From assembly GCA_943787265.1 (NCBI GenBank), contig CALSLT010000045.1, forward strand, positions 1 to 46,119: 46,119 bases of DNA. Reading direction: 5' to 3'. The notes beneath the pieces were generated by a model. The model did not search any database. It worked only from the letters and a program-made list of their open reading frames with translations, and was not told the DNA's origin. Position 1 is the stretch's first letter; the number at the start of each line of letters is the position of its first letter. Below, one piece after another: positions 17,442 through 25,627 of this stretch. The position numbers were made by a program, and so were the translations under genes. The DNA is from an uncultured Planctomycetaceae bacterium (lineage in GTDB: Bacteria; Planctomycetota; Planctomycetia; Planctomycetales; Planctomycetaceae).

Positions 17442-18720
17442 ATGTCCACCAGTCTCTTGTATCATGGGTTCGGGATTCGGGGCTACCAGTACCAGGCCAC
17501 AAAGTTTCACAGTGGTGGCATGACGATTCGGGTGGCTCAGGCTCGTGAGAAGCTGTGCTGCCCGGCTTGCGGGAGTTCGAAGGTACGGATTGTCGAATGG
17601 TTTGAACGTCGCTGGCGAACCGTTCCCATCGGCTCGCGGGAAACGTGGATTGAGATGCGAGTGCCGAAAGTCGAGTGTCAGGAGTGTTTCTCCAGGCGGC
17701 GTGTGGTCGTGTCGTTCGCCCCGTCGCACAAACAACACAGCCACACAACACAGCCGCACAAACAACACAGCCGCACAAACAACACAGCCGCACAAACAGC
17801 ACACTCGGGTCTTCGAACGCTACGTCGTCGAACTGCTGCGGTTCATGACGCCGCAGGATGTGTCGCGTCACCTGGGCATTTCGTGGGACCTGGCCAATGA
17901 CATTCAGAAGCGACGACTCAAGCGGAAGTTCGGTCGGTCGAAACTCAAGTATCTGAAGCGGCTGGCGGTGGACGAGGTCTACGTCGGGAAACGTCACAAG
18001 TACCTGACGCTGGTTCTGGACCTGGACTCCGGAGCGGTGGTGTTTGTGGGTGAGGGACGCGGTTCTGCAACGCTTCGGCCGTTCTTTCGCAGACTCAGGC
18101 AGTCTCGGGCGAAGGTGCGAGCGGTGGCTTCGGACATGGCCGGTGGCTTCCTCAAGGCGGTGCGGGAGTTTCTGCCCGAAGCCCGTCTGGTGCTGGACCG
18201 ATTCCACGTGGTCAAGCTGTTCAACGAGAAGCTGACGAAGCTTCGCCGTGACCTGTATCGCGAAGCCACAGACGCCCCGCACAAAGCCGTGCTCAAAGGG
18301 ACCCGCTGGCTGCTGCTGAAGAATCCTGAGAACCTGGACGACGATCGCGACGAACATCAGCGACTGCAAGACGCTCTATCCCTGAACGCTCCGTTGGCGA
18401 CGGCGTACTACCTGAAGGAAGACCTCAGACAGTTCTGGGAGCAAACCACAAAGTCTCAGGCCGAACGCTGGCTGACCGCCTGGTGCCGGCGAGCGGAACA
18501 GACCGGAATCCGTGTCCTGCAACAGATGGCCCGGACTCTCCACAAACACCGGCAGAGTCTGCTGGCCTGGTACGACGACTCGATCTCTACCGGCCCGCTG
18601 GAAGGCGTCAACAACAAACTGAAACTGCTCCAGCGACAGGCGTTTGGATACCGCGACCTCGAACTCTTCAAACTCCGAATCCTCTCACTCCATACCATTC
18701 ACAAAACACTCGTCGGATAA
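17442..18720 (+). pseudogene. ISL3-family transposase, out of frame because of an internal minisatellite
   Basis: The N-terminal zinc-binding part is intact (CCPACGSS and VECQECFSRRRVVVSFAPS). The catalytic domain is also intact: LAVDEVYVGKRHKYLTLVLD (D), VASDMAGGFLKAVREFLPEA (D) and STGPLEGVNNKLKLLQRQAF (E), ending HTIHKTLVG. The two halves lie in different frames because a 64 bp repeat array at 17727-17790 is inserted after SFAPS. Deleting it joins APSHKQHTRVFERYVVELLR perfectly. The rest of the element looks intact, so the break is probably recent and may be reversible. Confidence 0.9.
17727..17790 (+). repeat. Minisatellite of CACAAACAACACAGCCG units in the ISL3 transposase
   Basis: Two perfect 17 bp units (17757-17773, 17774-17790) are preceded by two 15 bp variants (17727-17741, 17742-17756) and followed by the related native sequence CACAAACAGCACAC. 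The total is 64 bp, one more than a multiple of three, which shifts the transposase frame. Confidence 0.9.
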
Positions 18721-18803
18721 ATACAGCCCCGACTTACCGGATGAGCCCAAAACTCGCCGTCTAAAACAGCATTTCATGTATTCATTCCAAGTAGGCAATC
18801 GCA

Positions 18804-19239
18804 ATGTTGATCTGTCCGCATGGATTGGCGAATTGAGGATGTTGGCTACTTCTCAAAGCGGCATATCTGCAATCAACAAAGACTCACACAAAGGCGCTAC
18901 GACGCAAAGTTCGTCACGGAATTTTTTGCGGCTTAGCGCCTTTGCGTGAAAAATTGAAAGCGAACGTAAGACGGGGCTGTCTTAGGGAGAAAGAATCGAA
19001 GATTCGCGCCGATTTCGTTTTGAGATGCGACTGCGTTCAGAAATCACTCTGCGGCAAAGTTGCGAAAACACTGGTCTCTCCAAGGAGTCCGTACCGATCT
19101 CCGTTGACTGAAAATCTCGACGCACGACACTGAGGCATTTTCAGTTGAAGAACGAAACACGTAGGTCAGGGTTAATCAGAAATGACAGTGGCGAAATATC
19201 GCAGGGTCCCGGCAGCCAGTATCGTCCATCGCCAGTGCG
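18804..19239. other. Non-coding stretch after the IS cluster
   Basis: No gene is supported. The only structure recognised is the inverted repeat at 18891-18946. Confidence 0.5.
18891..18946. repeat. Inverted repeat CAAAGGCGCTA / TAGCGCCTTTG
   Basis: Perfect 11 bp arms lie at 18891-18901 and 18936-18946 with a 34 nt loop containing a further ACGCAAAG. Sequences of this CGCAAAGGCGCTA type are dispersed in various bacterial genomes; here it looks like a REP-like unit. Confidence 0.5.
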
Positions 19240-19561
19240 ATGCGCCCGCTTCTCGTTCTCATTTGTTTGATCTTTGCCTCGGTGTTTATCACGTCCCTGT
19301 CTGCCGAGGCGAAGGATGGATCCGGAATCGCCCTGCCGTTCGGCGAAGCCGGGAAATTCAAGATGCTCTACGGCGCCCGGCAGTGTCCCGGAGTCGGTAT
19401 TTCTAAACGACCGGCTATGTATCGTTCACAACGGAGACGCTAAACCGAGCGGAAGTGGCAAGAGCAGCGCTCGTCCGATACTGATTATTTACGATCCGAA
19501 GAACCGCACTTTTTCCACTCCCGAGCGACTGGGACCGAGAGCAAACGGATCAGAAGTTTAA
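19240..19561 (+). pseudogene. Truncated secreted protein, frameshifted
   Basis: A signal peptide starts at 19240 (MRPLLVLICLIFASVFITSL, cleaved after SAEA) and is followed by LPFGEAGKFKMLYGAR. Near 19390 the frame changes, and the protein continues in another frame as FLNDRLCIVHNGDAKPSGSG, then ARPILIIYDPKNRTFSTPER. It ends at 19561, far too short for a complete domain. The pattern resembles the start of a beta-propeller (BNR-like) secreted protein, but this is uncertain. It looks like a remnant next to the IS cluster. Confidence 0.5.
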
Positions 19562-19724
19562 GGTATGCTTCTCTAATATGGGTGGAACGACAGAGAAGCT
19601 CCAAAAGCCAAAGCGTTCCTTATACACGAATAGTTTGACTGTTTCCCGCGGTCGCCATCACGACCACTAATTGTCACCCAAGCATGAAGAGTGATCATGA
19701 TCCGAGTTTCAATGCTGGCCTGTT

Positions 19725-20757
19725 GTGATTTTTCTGCTCGCGTCCTTTCCCGATGTGACCACGGCACAACGTCCTCGCTCATCCGTTGTGATCGGCGAGT
19801 CACTCGCGAAGGATCAAGAACCCCGAAGCAGGTCTGCTCAATTCGCCTTTTGGCGTGGACTTCGACAAACAGGGCAACATGTACATCGTGGAATTGTCCG
19901 GTGGACGGATCCACAAGCGAGACACCAACGGCACTCTGACGACCATCGCTGGAGATGGCAGCAAGACTTACTCCGGTGACAACGGGGCCCGCGAAGCACG
20001 CGACATTTAACGGGATGCACAACATCGCCGCGACGCCCGATGGCGATCTCTACATCTCCGACAGTTGGAACCACTGTGTTCGCAGGATCGACGGAAAGAC
20101 CGGGATCATCACCACGATCGCCGGTACGGGTAAGCCCGGCTTCAGCGGAGACGGAGGGCCGGCGACGGAGGCGACGTTTAACTATTTGATGTGCGTCTCT
20201 TTGAATGCAACCAACGACAAACTTTACTTGGCTGATTTAAAAAACCTGCGGATTCGCATGGTGGATCTCAAGACCGGAGTCGTCAGTACTGTCGCTGGGA
20301 ACGGTCGAAAAGGAAGCCCTGAGGATGGAAGCGTAGCGACTGAGAGTCCACTCGCAGATCCTCGCGCGGTTGCGGTCGATTCCAGAGACAACGTTTACAT
20401 CCTGGAACGAGGCGGGCACGCTCTGCGCATTGTCGAGTCCAACGGAAAGATCCACACCGTTGCCGGGACGGGAAAGTCTGGCGGACTCGATGGCCCAGCG
20501 TTGAAGGCTCAACTGAACTCGCCAAAACACATTGCCGTCGACAGTGACGACCGAGTGATCATCGCAGACGACCAGAACGCGCGAATTCGGCCTCTACGAT
20601 CCAGTCGAAGGCACATTGACGAGTATCCTCGGCAAAGGGGTTGAGAAACCGAAAACGCGGGCTGTCTCGTCCCCACGGTGTCTGCGTCCATGAGGACGGT
20701 TCAATCTACGTCGTCGACACGGGCCACCATCGAATCCTTCGATTGCAACTGAGGTCG
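19725..20757 (+). pseudogene. Secreted NHL-repeat beta-propeller protein, frame-broken
   Basis: A signal-like start (VIFLLASFPDVTTAQ) is followed in other frames by typical NHL repeats: LNSPFGVDFDKQGNMYIVEL, HNIAATPDGDLYISDSWNHC, PRAVAVDSRDNVYILERGGH, KHIAVDSDDRVIIADDQNAR and HGVCVHEDGSIYVVDTGHHR. Intervening segments of TIAGTGKPGFSGDGGPATEA type are characteristic of planctomycete and acidobacterial NHL proteins. Frame changes lie at about 19840, 19990, 20590 and 20640. No in-frame stop interrupts the longest piece (about 19990-20590). The role is unknown, and NHL propellers in secreted proteins usually bind ligands or proteins. The 3' end is not sharply defined. Confidence 0.7.
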
Positions 20758-20827
20758 CCTGTCGAGGAGTCTGCGTTGTTCGAAGGGCCCGGGTACGCCA
20801 GTTCTCCACGGGACGATCGGAATCTGA

Positions 20828-21885
20828 ATGAACACCTCGAAGGTCATCCATGTTGTCAGTTGCCACGCCGAAGGCGAAGTCGGAGATGTGATTGTCGGTG
20901 GCGTCGCACCTCCACCTGGCGAGACGTTGTGGGAGCAGCGAAATTTCATCGCGGATGACGGCAAACTGCGGAGCTTCGTCCTGAACGAACCGCGAGGTGG
21001 TGTTTTTCGCCACGTCAACCTGCTTGTGCCGCCGAAAAATCCGCAGGCTCAAATGGGGTGGATTATCATGGAGGCCTGAGGACACCCCCTCCGATGTCAG
21101 GTTCTAACTCGATTTGCGTTGCAACCGTTTTGCTGGACGCCGGAATTCTTCCGATGAGTGAGCCCGAAACGCGACTCACGCTGGAAGCACCCGGCGGGCT
21201 TGTGCATATTAGGGCGGAGTGCCGGGATAATAAGGCCAAACGAATTACGGTCACCAACGTGCCATCGTTCGCCGACAAGCTGGCCGTCCCTCTGGAAGTG
21301 TCAGGGATCGGTACATTGACTGTTGATACTGCCCTACGGCGGTGACAGCTTCGTGATTGTCGATGCGGCTGCACTGGGCTTTGACATCGTTCCGGACGAA
21401 GCTCGAGACCTCGCAGAGACTGGGGTGGCCATTACAGCCCGCCGCCAACGAGCAACTTGGCTTCAATCATCCTGGAAACGCGAATTGGGATCATATCTCG
21501 TTCTGTCAATTTGCTGGTCCGTTAGCTGTTGAAGACGGCGTTCTGTCTGGCGCGAACGCAGTTTCCATTCGACCGGGCAAAGTAGATCGGTCGCCCACAG
21601 GTACAGGGTGCTCAGCCCGTATGGCCGTGTTGCATGCTCAAGGACGCATGCAGATTGGTGATCGGTATCGAGCGCGTTCGATCATTGGTTCCGCATTCGA
21701 CTGCCGAATCGAAGGCGAAACAGCCGTTGGTGGGAGACCTGGAATTGTCCCTTCTGTCAGCGGGCCGCGCCTGGATTACGGGGACTCGCCAGCTCATGCT
21801 GGATCCGACCGATCCGTGGCCCGAGGGCTACCGCATCGGCGACACATGGCCAGTCCTTCGCGAGTCCGAACCAACAACCGATTAA
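20828..21885 (+). pseudogene. Proline racemase family enzyme (probable trans-3-hydroxy-L-proline dehydratase), frame-broken
   Basis: The complete protein can be read through four frame changes (about 21070, 21345, 21440, 21770): VIHVVSCHAEGEVGDVIVGG, LNEPRGGVFRHVNLLVPPKN, PPMSGSNSICVATVLLDAGI, VEVSGIGTLTVDTA-type sequence, FNHPGNANWDHISFCQFAGP, VDRSPTGTGCSARMAVLHAQ, and the end ITGTRQLMLDPTDPWPEGYR. The two positions that are Cys in true racemases are Ser (MSGSN) and Thr (SPTGTG), with a Cys three residues further on, which points to a dehydratase-like rather than a racemase-like member. The next gene encodes a fitting reductase. Either the gene is recently inactivated or the sequence has indel errors here. 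Confidence 0.8.
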
Positions 21886-21916
21886 AAAAGTCGCTCTAGA
21901 AACGAATGCCGCCGCA

Positions 21917-22894
21917 ATGAAGATCCGACTGCTGAGCCAGAGTGACGTCCGGCGAACCATCACGATGGGGCAGGCCATTGAACTGATGAAAGAATCGTTC
22001 ACAGCCCTGACCCTCGGCACCATTCAAGCCCCCGTGCGAACGAATATCTCAACCGCAGCGGGGACGATGCTCTACAAGCCCGCTCTGATGCCAGCATCGA
22101 AGACATTCGCGATGAAAGCCGTTTCTGTTTTTCCTGGCAATGCGAAACGAGAACTACCGGTGACAACCGGGCTGATGCTTGTAAACGATAGCGAAACCGG
22201 GTTGCCGCTGGCTTTAATGGACGCTGAGTATCTCACGGCACTTCGAACCGGTGCAGCCGCAGGGCTCGCGACGCAACTCCTGGCGAATCCGGAGACAAAG
22301 GTGGCGGCTCTGATTGGAACCGGCGGTCAAGCTGTGTGCCAGCTTCAAGCCATGCTGGAGGTTCTGCCGCTGGAGACAATCCATGTCTTCTCCCGCAGCC
22401 CGGCGAACGCTGAGTCCTTTTGTCGCGAACACGGCGAATCGGTAGGCGAGTGTCGTCTCGTGCCTGCTTCGTCGCGAAACATTCTGAGTGAGTGCGGCCT
22501 CATTGTGACTGCAACAAGCAGCAGAGCCCCCGTCTTCACCGATGACGAGATCGAAACGGGAGCACATATAAACGGAATTGGTTCATTTCGCCCCGAGATG
22601 TCAGAAGTACCTTCCGAAACAGTGTGCCGAGCGACCGTCTTTGTCGATCATCGCGAAGCAGCGTTGCGCGAAGCAGGTGACATCGTCGGACCGATGACTC
22701 GAGGCAGACTGCCGGCCGATTACTCGCCGGCTGAACTCGGAGAAGTTCTGTTGAGCAAGCGGGCCGGACGCACCAGTCGAGAACAGATCACCTTCTTCAA
22801 GTCCGTTGGCAATGCTGCTCAGGACATCGTCTGTGCTGCAGAAATCCTTGCGATCGCCGAGCGAGAGAGTCTAGGTCAGGTCGTCGACCTATAG
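21917..22894 (+). CDS. Ornithine cyclodeaminase/mu-crystallin family reductase, probable delta-1-pyrroline-2-carboxylate reductase
   Basis: The 325-residue protein is intact. Its N-terminal substrate domain includes LSQSDVRRTITMGQAIELMK and MLYKPALMP. The Rossmann domain has the NAD(P) loop ALIGTGGQAVCQLQAM, and later come HINGIGSFRPEMSEVP and FVDHREAALREAGDI, both conserved in the family. Members include ornithine cyclodeaminase, alanine dehydrogenase and pyrroline-2-carboxylate reductase. Its position 31 bp after a hydroxyproline-dehydratase-like gene supports the last activity: trans-3-hydroxy-L-proline to pyrroline-2-carboxylate to L-proline. Biochemistry would be needed to exclude the other activities. 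Confidence 0.85.
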   Translation: MKIRLLSQSDVRRTITMGQAIELMKESFTALTLGTIQAPVRTNISTAAGTMLYKPALMPASKTFAMKAVSVFPGNAKRELPVTTGLMLVNDSETGLPLALMDAEYLTALRTGAAAGLATQLLANPETKVAALIGTGGQAVCQLQAMLEVLPLETIHVFSRSPANAESFCREHGESVGECRLVPASSRNILSECGLIVTATSSRAPVFTDDEIETGAHINGIGSFRPEMSEVPSETVCRATVFVDHREAALREAGDIVGPMTRGRLPADYSPAELGEVLLSKRAGRTSREQITFFKSVGNAAQDIVCAAEILAIAERESLGQVVDL

Positions 22895-23011
22895 GCAGAT
22901 GATTCAAAGACGTTCTGATCAACGTGGTGTCATAGCCGTCTGAGCTATTCGGAATGTTATGCTCATCAAGCATGTGCTTGTCGTCGCTCCTGATGGCCCG
23001 TGGAACGACTC

Positions 23012-23037
23012 GCAACCAGGCATGTAATACCGCTGGT
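23012..23037. terminator. Possible terminator hairpin between convergent genes
   Basis: AACCAG and CTGGTT form a 6 bp stem around a 13-14 nt loop between the ends of the reductase gene (plus) and the Usp gene (minus). There is no clear U-run, so this is tentative. Confidence 0.3.
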
Positions 23038-23061
23038 TACGCAAATATTCAGTCTGGATTG

Positions 23062-23499
23062 TTACTTCACAAGAAGGATCGGGCACTCGCAGACCAGTGA
23101 CACCTGGTAACTGAGAGTGACGACACTCGCTGCAGGGTTTCGGTCGGCCAGGGGGTGCGAACTCATCACGATCAGGTCGATGGGGTGGTCGGCGCTGTAC
23201 TTGACGATTTCAGCGACACGCTTGCCGAATCGGATTTTCAGTTGAGCATCAATATGAGCTTCAACGAATCTCTGTCCCATCGTCTCCAGTTCACGCTTCG
23301 CACGTTCTTCCAGCCGACCGTAGAACTCGTGGATGTCGGGGTCTTCTTCAAAGTCGCCGCCATCAATAGCTTCGATCACGTGTAAGAGGGTGACTGCGGC
23401 TTTGTTGTGGACTGCCGTCTCGAACGCGACGTCGAGTGCTGCCCAGTTCTTCTTCGTAAAGTCGACGGGTATGAGAATGTTTTGGAAACGCGGTGTCAT
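23062..23499 (-). CDS. Universal stress protein (UspA fold)
   Basis: The 145-residue protein starts at ATG 23499, with GGAGACAG just upstream. It has the Usp N-terminus FQNILIPVDFTKKNWAALDV, the segment AVTLLHVIEAIDGGDFEED, and HPIDLIVMSSHPLADRNPAA. The ATP-binding loop G-x2-G-x9-G-[ST] is not recognisable at the end, so this domain is probably of the non-ATP-binding type. A sigma-54 type promoter lies 49 bp upstream of the start. It is the left-most member of the stress island. Confidence 0.88.
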   Translation of the reverse strand: MTPRFQNILIPVDFTKKNWAALDVAFETAVHNKAAVTLLHVIEAIDGGDFEEDPDIHEFYGRLEERAKRELETMGQRFVEAHIDAQLKIRFGKRVAEIVKYSADHPIDLIVMSSHPLADRNPAASVVTLSYQVSLVCECPILLVK

Positions 23500-23547
23500 C
23501 TGACTGTCTCCGTGTTTTGACTCAGGTTGGTTTGCGATCGGACAGAC

Positions 23548-23562
23548 GCAGATCGCGTGCCG
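23548..23562 (-). promoter_or_regulatory. Sigma-54 type promoter for Usp 23062-23499
   Basis: The minus strand reads CGGCACGCGATCTGC, with GG and GC exactly 10 bases apart. The GGCACG block matches the -24 consensus fully and TGC the -12 part. Confidence 0.75.
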
Positions 23563-23587
23563 CTGACCCATGCGGGACACTCAAATC

Positions 23588-24403
23588 TCACTGGCGCTTC
23601 GGCAGGTGCTCAGACTCGATCACACGGTGCAGAAGAAATTGCACCAGCGATGATTGCTTAAGTTGTTCGGCGGTTGAAAATGTGTAGCCGTCGACTGAGC
23701 CCTGATTCAGGAGCGTGTGTGTCGCAGGTGTCAGGAATGCGTCTGTGGCGAAATGAGCAACGTCAATGAGAAACTCGCCGAAGTTGGCCGTTGCTGATCC
23801 AGCCTTACGTGGGCCCAGATAGTCGTAGTTCATTCGGTTGTGATTCAGGAAGTAGATGCGTTGAGGATCGTTCGCGATGATCCAGCATGCAGGGCCGCTC
23901 AACCCAACGTACTCGGAAACATCATCGAAGGTGTGCGGCGAACTGTGCACGACCACCAGCGGTTCGGCGCTGGAATGATGGGCCGTTTCCAGCGGTACGT
24001 ACCCGACGCTGACGAATTCCACATTCGGCCACTGAATCAAGCTGGTTCGCGCACCAGTTAGCCCGAGAATTTCCAGACCATCAGCACTACAGGCTGCGTG
24101 ATGGACGACGATCGGGTGGTCGAAATTTGGAATATCGGCGGCCGGAACTGCAGCAGCGGAAACTCCGAGCTTCGTCACAGCTACAGCCGCTTTCTCTGCC
24201 TGCTCTTGAGTGAGTTGCTCAGGAAGAACTCCCGGCACATGCGCCGCATGAATCCTCGCGTCGATGCGGTTCAGGCCGAGTGTGGCGACAAGCGTCTCCG
24301 TAAAACGATCGACGTCGCCACAGCGAGAGAAAACGGCGACCCGAGATTCAGCCGCCGGACTGGTTGTCTCTGAGCGATCTTTGTCCGAATTAATCTCTCG
24401 CAT
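23588..24403 (-). CDS. Conserved hypothetical protein of the stress island
   Basis: The 271-residue soluble protein has no signal peptide or membrane helix. The start at 24403 has GGAGG eight bases upstream. The N-terminal 100 residues have an alpha/beta, alanine-rich pattern (LTQEQAEKAAVAVTKLGVSA). The central part contains VEFVSVGYVPLETAHHSSAE, and the end is mostly helical (LKQSSLVQFLLHRVIESEHL). I do not recognise the family. Its context is a divergent pair with a tandem Usp gene, both with sigma-54 type promoters, and a Usp gene directly downstream, which suggests a role in the same stress response. Confidence 0.75.
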   Translation of the reverse strand: MREINSDKDRSETTSPAAESRVAVFSRCGDVDRFTETLVATLGLNRIDARIHAAHVPGVLPEQLTQEQAEKAAVAVTKLGVSAAAVPAADIPNFDHPIVVHHAACSADGLEILGLTGARTSLIQWPNVEFVSVGYVPLETAHHSSAEPLVVVHSSPHTFDDVSEYVGLSGPACWIIANDPQRIYFLNHNRMNYDYLGPRKAGSATANFGEFLIDVAHFATDAFLTPATHTLLNQGSVDGYTFSTAEQLKQSSLVQFLLHRVIESEHLPKRQ

Positions 24404-24456
24404 TTTACAACCTCCAGAAGCGGCAAGGATGGCTCCGACCAGTAACCACCCTTACC

Positions 24457-24471
24457 GCATATCGAATGCCA
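24457..24471 (-). promoter_or_regulatory. Sigma-54 type promoter (weaker) for 23588-24403
   Basis: The minus strand reads TGGCATTCGATATGC, with GG-N10-GC spacing. The -24 block is good (TGGCA); the -12 block has ATGC instead of TTGC. It is 53 bp before the ATG. Confidence 0.6.
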
Positions 24472-24599
24472 GACCGCGTCGCTCGGAATATGCTGCTTCC
24501 GGGCCATTGGAAGTCTGATTCACTCGCCGCCGTGTGACAAAAGAACGCATGCGCGCCCATTCGCACAGCCGTGCCTCATTCATCATCCTCGTCTCTCTA

Positions 24600-24614
24600 T
24601 GGCACACACATTGC
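24600..24614 (+). promoter_or_regulatory. Sigma-54 type promoter for the tandem Usp/APH-kinase operon
   Basis: TGGCACACACATTGC, with perfect GG-N10-GC spacing and both TGGCAC and TTGC boxes. The ATG lies 76 bp downstream and the space is free of genes. Confidence 0.85.
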
Positions 24615-24690
24615 GTAGTGTTCTCATCCCTGCCTGAGAGGACTGGTATTGCTCACTTCAGGTACGTCGCAGAGAAAGGAGAAGGCCACG

Positions 24691-25611
24691 ATGAAAGTTC
24701 TGCATACTGTCGATGGTTCGTCGCATTCGGAAGGTGCTGAGCAATTGTTGATGCGGATTCCGTTTCCAACAGAGAGCGAAATCATCGTCACGAACGTTGT
24801 GGAAGAGTATTACGTTTCGCCATTCGGAGACCTTCTTGATAAGTATGCTCGTGAGGCGATGCATCGTGACCAGGTTGCTCATGCCAAAGAATTGCTTGCG
24901 TCGCCTGTTAGCCGCTTATCTGAACACTTCGAAAATGTGCGTCAGGAGCTTCTCTCTGGGCATGCCGCAGAAGAGATCACAAAGCTCGCGGATTCTGAGC
25001 AGGTTGACCTGGTGTCAATCGGGGCGCGCGGGAAGAATGTGCTTGAACGATTTTTGCTGGGAAGCACCTCTGAAAAAGTGCTCAGTCAGGCACCATGCTC
25101 TGTTCTGGTTGCACATCGTTCGAGGACGACAGGACACTCTGGCTCCGCTGCCGAACCACTTAGATTGCTCGTCACCTTTGATGGTTCACCCGCTGCGGTT
25201 GAAGCCGTGGAGACGCTGATTCGTCATCGACTAACCAGCTCCGTTGAAATCGTTCTGCTTTACGTGCACAGTCTGGTGACGTCGTTTCGTGCCGACATTC
25301 TGCAGCGCGCCGGTCACGAATGGCAGCACGAGGAGTCGGTCGCTCGGGCGGCGTTGGATCGGGCTGCCAGGCGTCTCGAAGCCGCTGGAGCGAAGGCTGT
25401 GGGTGTTACTGTCCACGAAGCCCCCGACGTGTCTACCGAGATTCTCAACGTTGCAGAAACATGGCGTGCTGACATCGTACTTGCTGGTGACACTGGTAAG
25501 AGCGGCGTGGATCGGTTCTTCCTGGGCAGCGTTAGCAAACGGCTCACTCATCATGCACCCTGCAGTGTCTGGATTGCTCGAACGAATCGGTTAGCCAAAT
25601 CTGTGACTTGA
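24691..25611 (+). CDS. Tandem-domain universal stress protein
   Basis: Start at 24691 after AAAGGAGAAGG. Of 306 residues, domain 1 covers about 1-145 (MKVLHTVDGSSHSEGAEQLL) with the nucleotide-binding loop GARGKNVLERFLLGSTSEKV. Domain 2 covers about 155-300 (LRLLVTFDGSPAAVEAVETL) with GDTGKSGVDRFFLGSVSKRL. Both match G-x2-G-x9-G-[ST], so both may bind ATP. The next gene starts 16 bp after the stop, so the two form an operon. Tandem Usps of this kind are often induced by hypoxia or starvation. Confidence 0.92.
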   Translation: MKVLHTVDGSSHSEGAEQLLMRIPFPTESEIIVTNVVEEYYVSPFGDLLDKYAREAMHRDQVAHAKELLASPVSRLSEHFENVRQELLSGHAAEEITKLADSEQVDLVSIGARGKNVLERFLLGSTSEKVLSQAPCSVLVAHRSRTTGHSGSAAEPLRLLVTFDGSPAAVEAVETLIRHRLTSSVEIVLLYVHSLVTSFRADILQRAGHEWQHEESVARAALDRAARRLEAAGAKAVGVTVHEAPDVSTEILNVAETWRADIVLAGDTGKSGVDRFFLGSVSKRLTHHAPCSVWIARTNRLAKSVT

Positions 25612-25627
25612 ACGCGAGCCGTTGAAA

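Larger units (their letters stand above)
17345..18747 (+). mobile_element. ISL3-family insertion sequence, 1403 bp, with 8 bp target duplication
   Basis: The inverted repeats begin GGTTCTTCCGGTAAGTCGGG at the left and, on the minus strand, GGCTCATCCGGTAAGTCGGG at the right, with three mismatches in 25. A perfect 8 bp direct repeat CAAAACTC flanks the element (17337-17344 and 18748-18755), as known for ISL3 elements. Intact ends and duplication point to a recent insertion. Confidence 0.93.
17285..18803 (+). mobile_element. 3'-end remnant of a second IS3-family element, split by ISL3
   Basis: Reading 17288-17344 and then 18756-18764 gives LRIEYRTLDEFEEQHQAKL followed by AV and stop. This closely resembles the orfB end of the first IS3 element (YRTHDECEEQYQAKLDV after removal of IS5). 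The element's end sequence CAAGTAGGCAATCGCA at 18788-18803 matches the outer end of the first IS3. Only the last 20 or so codons and the terminal repeat remain. The ISL3 element lies inside it. Confidence 0.7.

Noticed and set aside
17727..17790. Short tandem units that might look like a CRISPR array
   Set aside because: Units of 15-17 bp follow each other without spacers and lie inside a transposase gene; this is a minisatellite.
17182..18369. Long minus-strand ORF of 395 codons
   Set aside because: It is antisense to the ISL3 transposase, has low-complexity Cys/Val-rich stretches from the minisatellite, and no recognisable domain.
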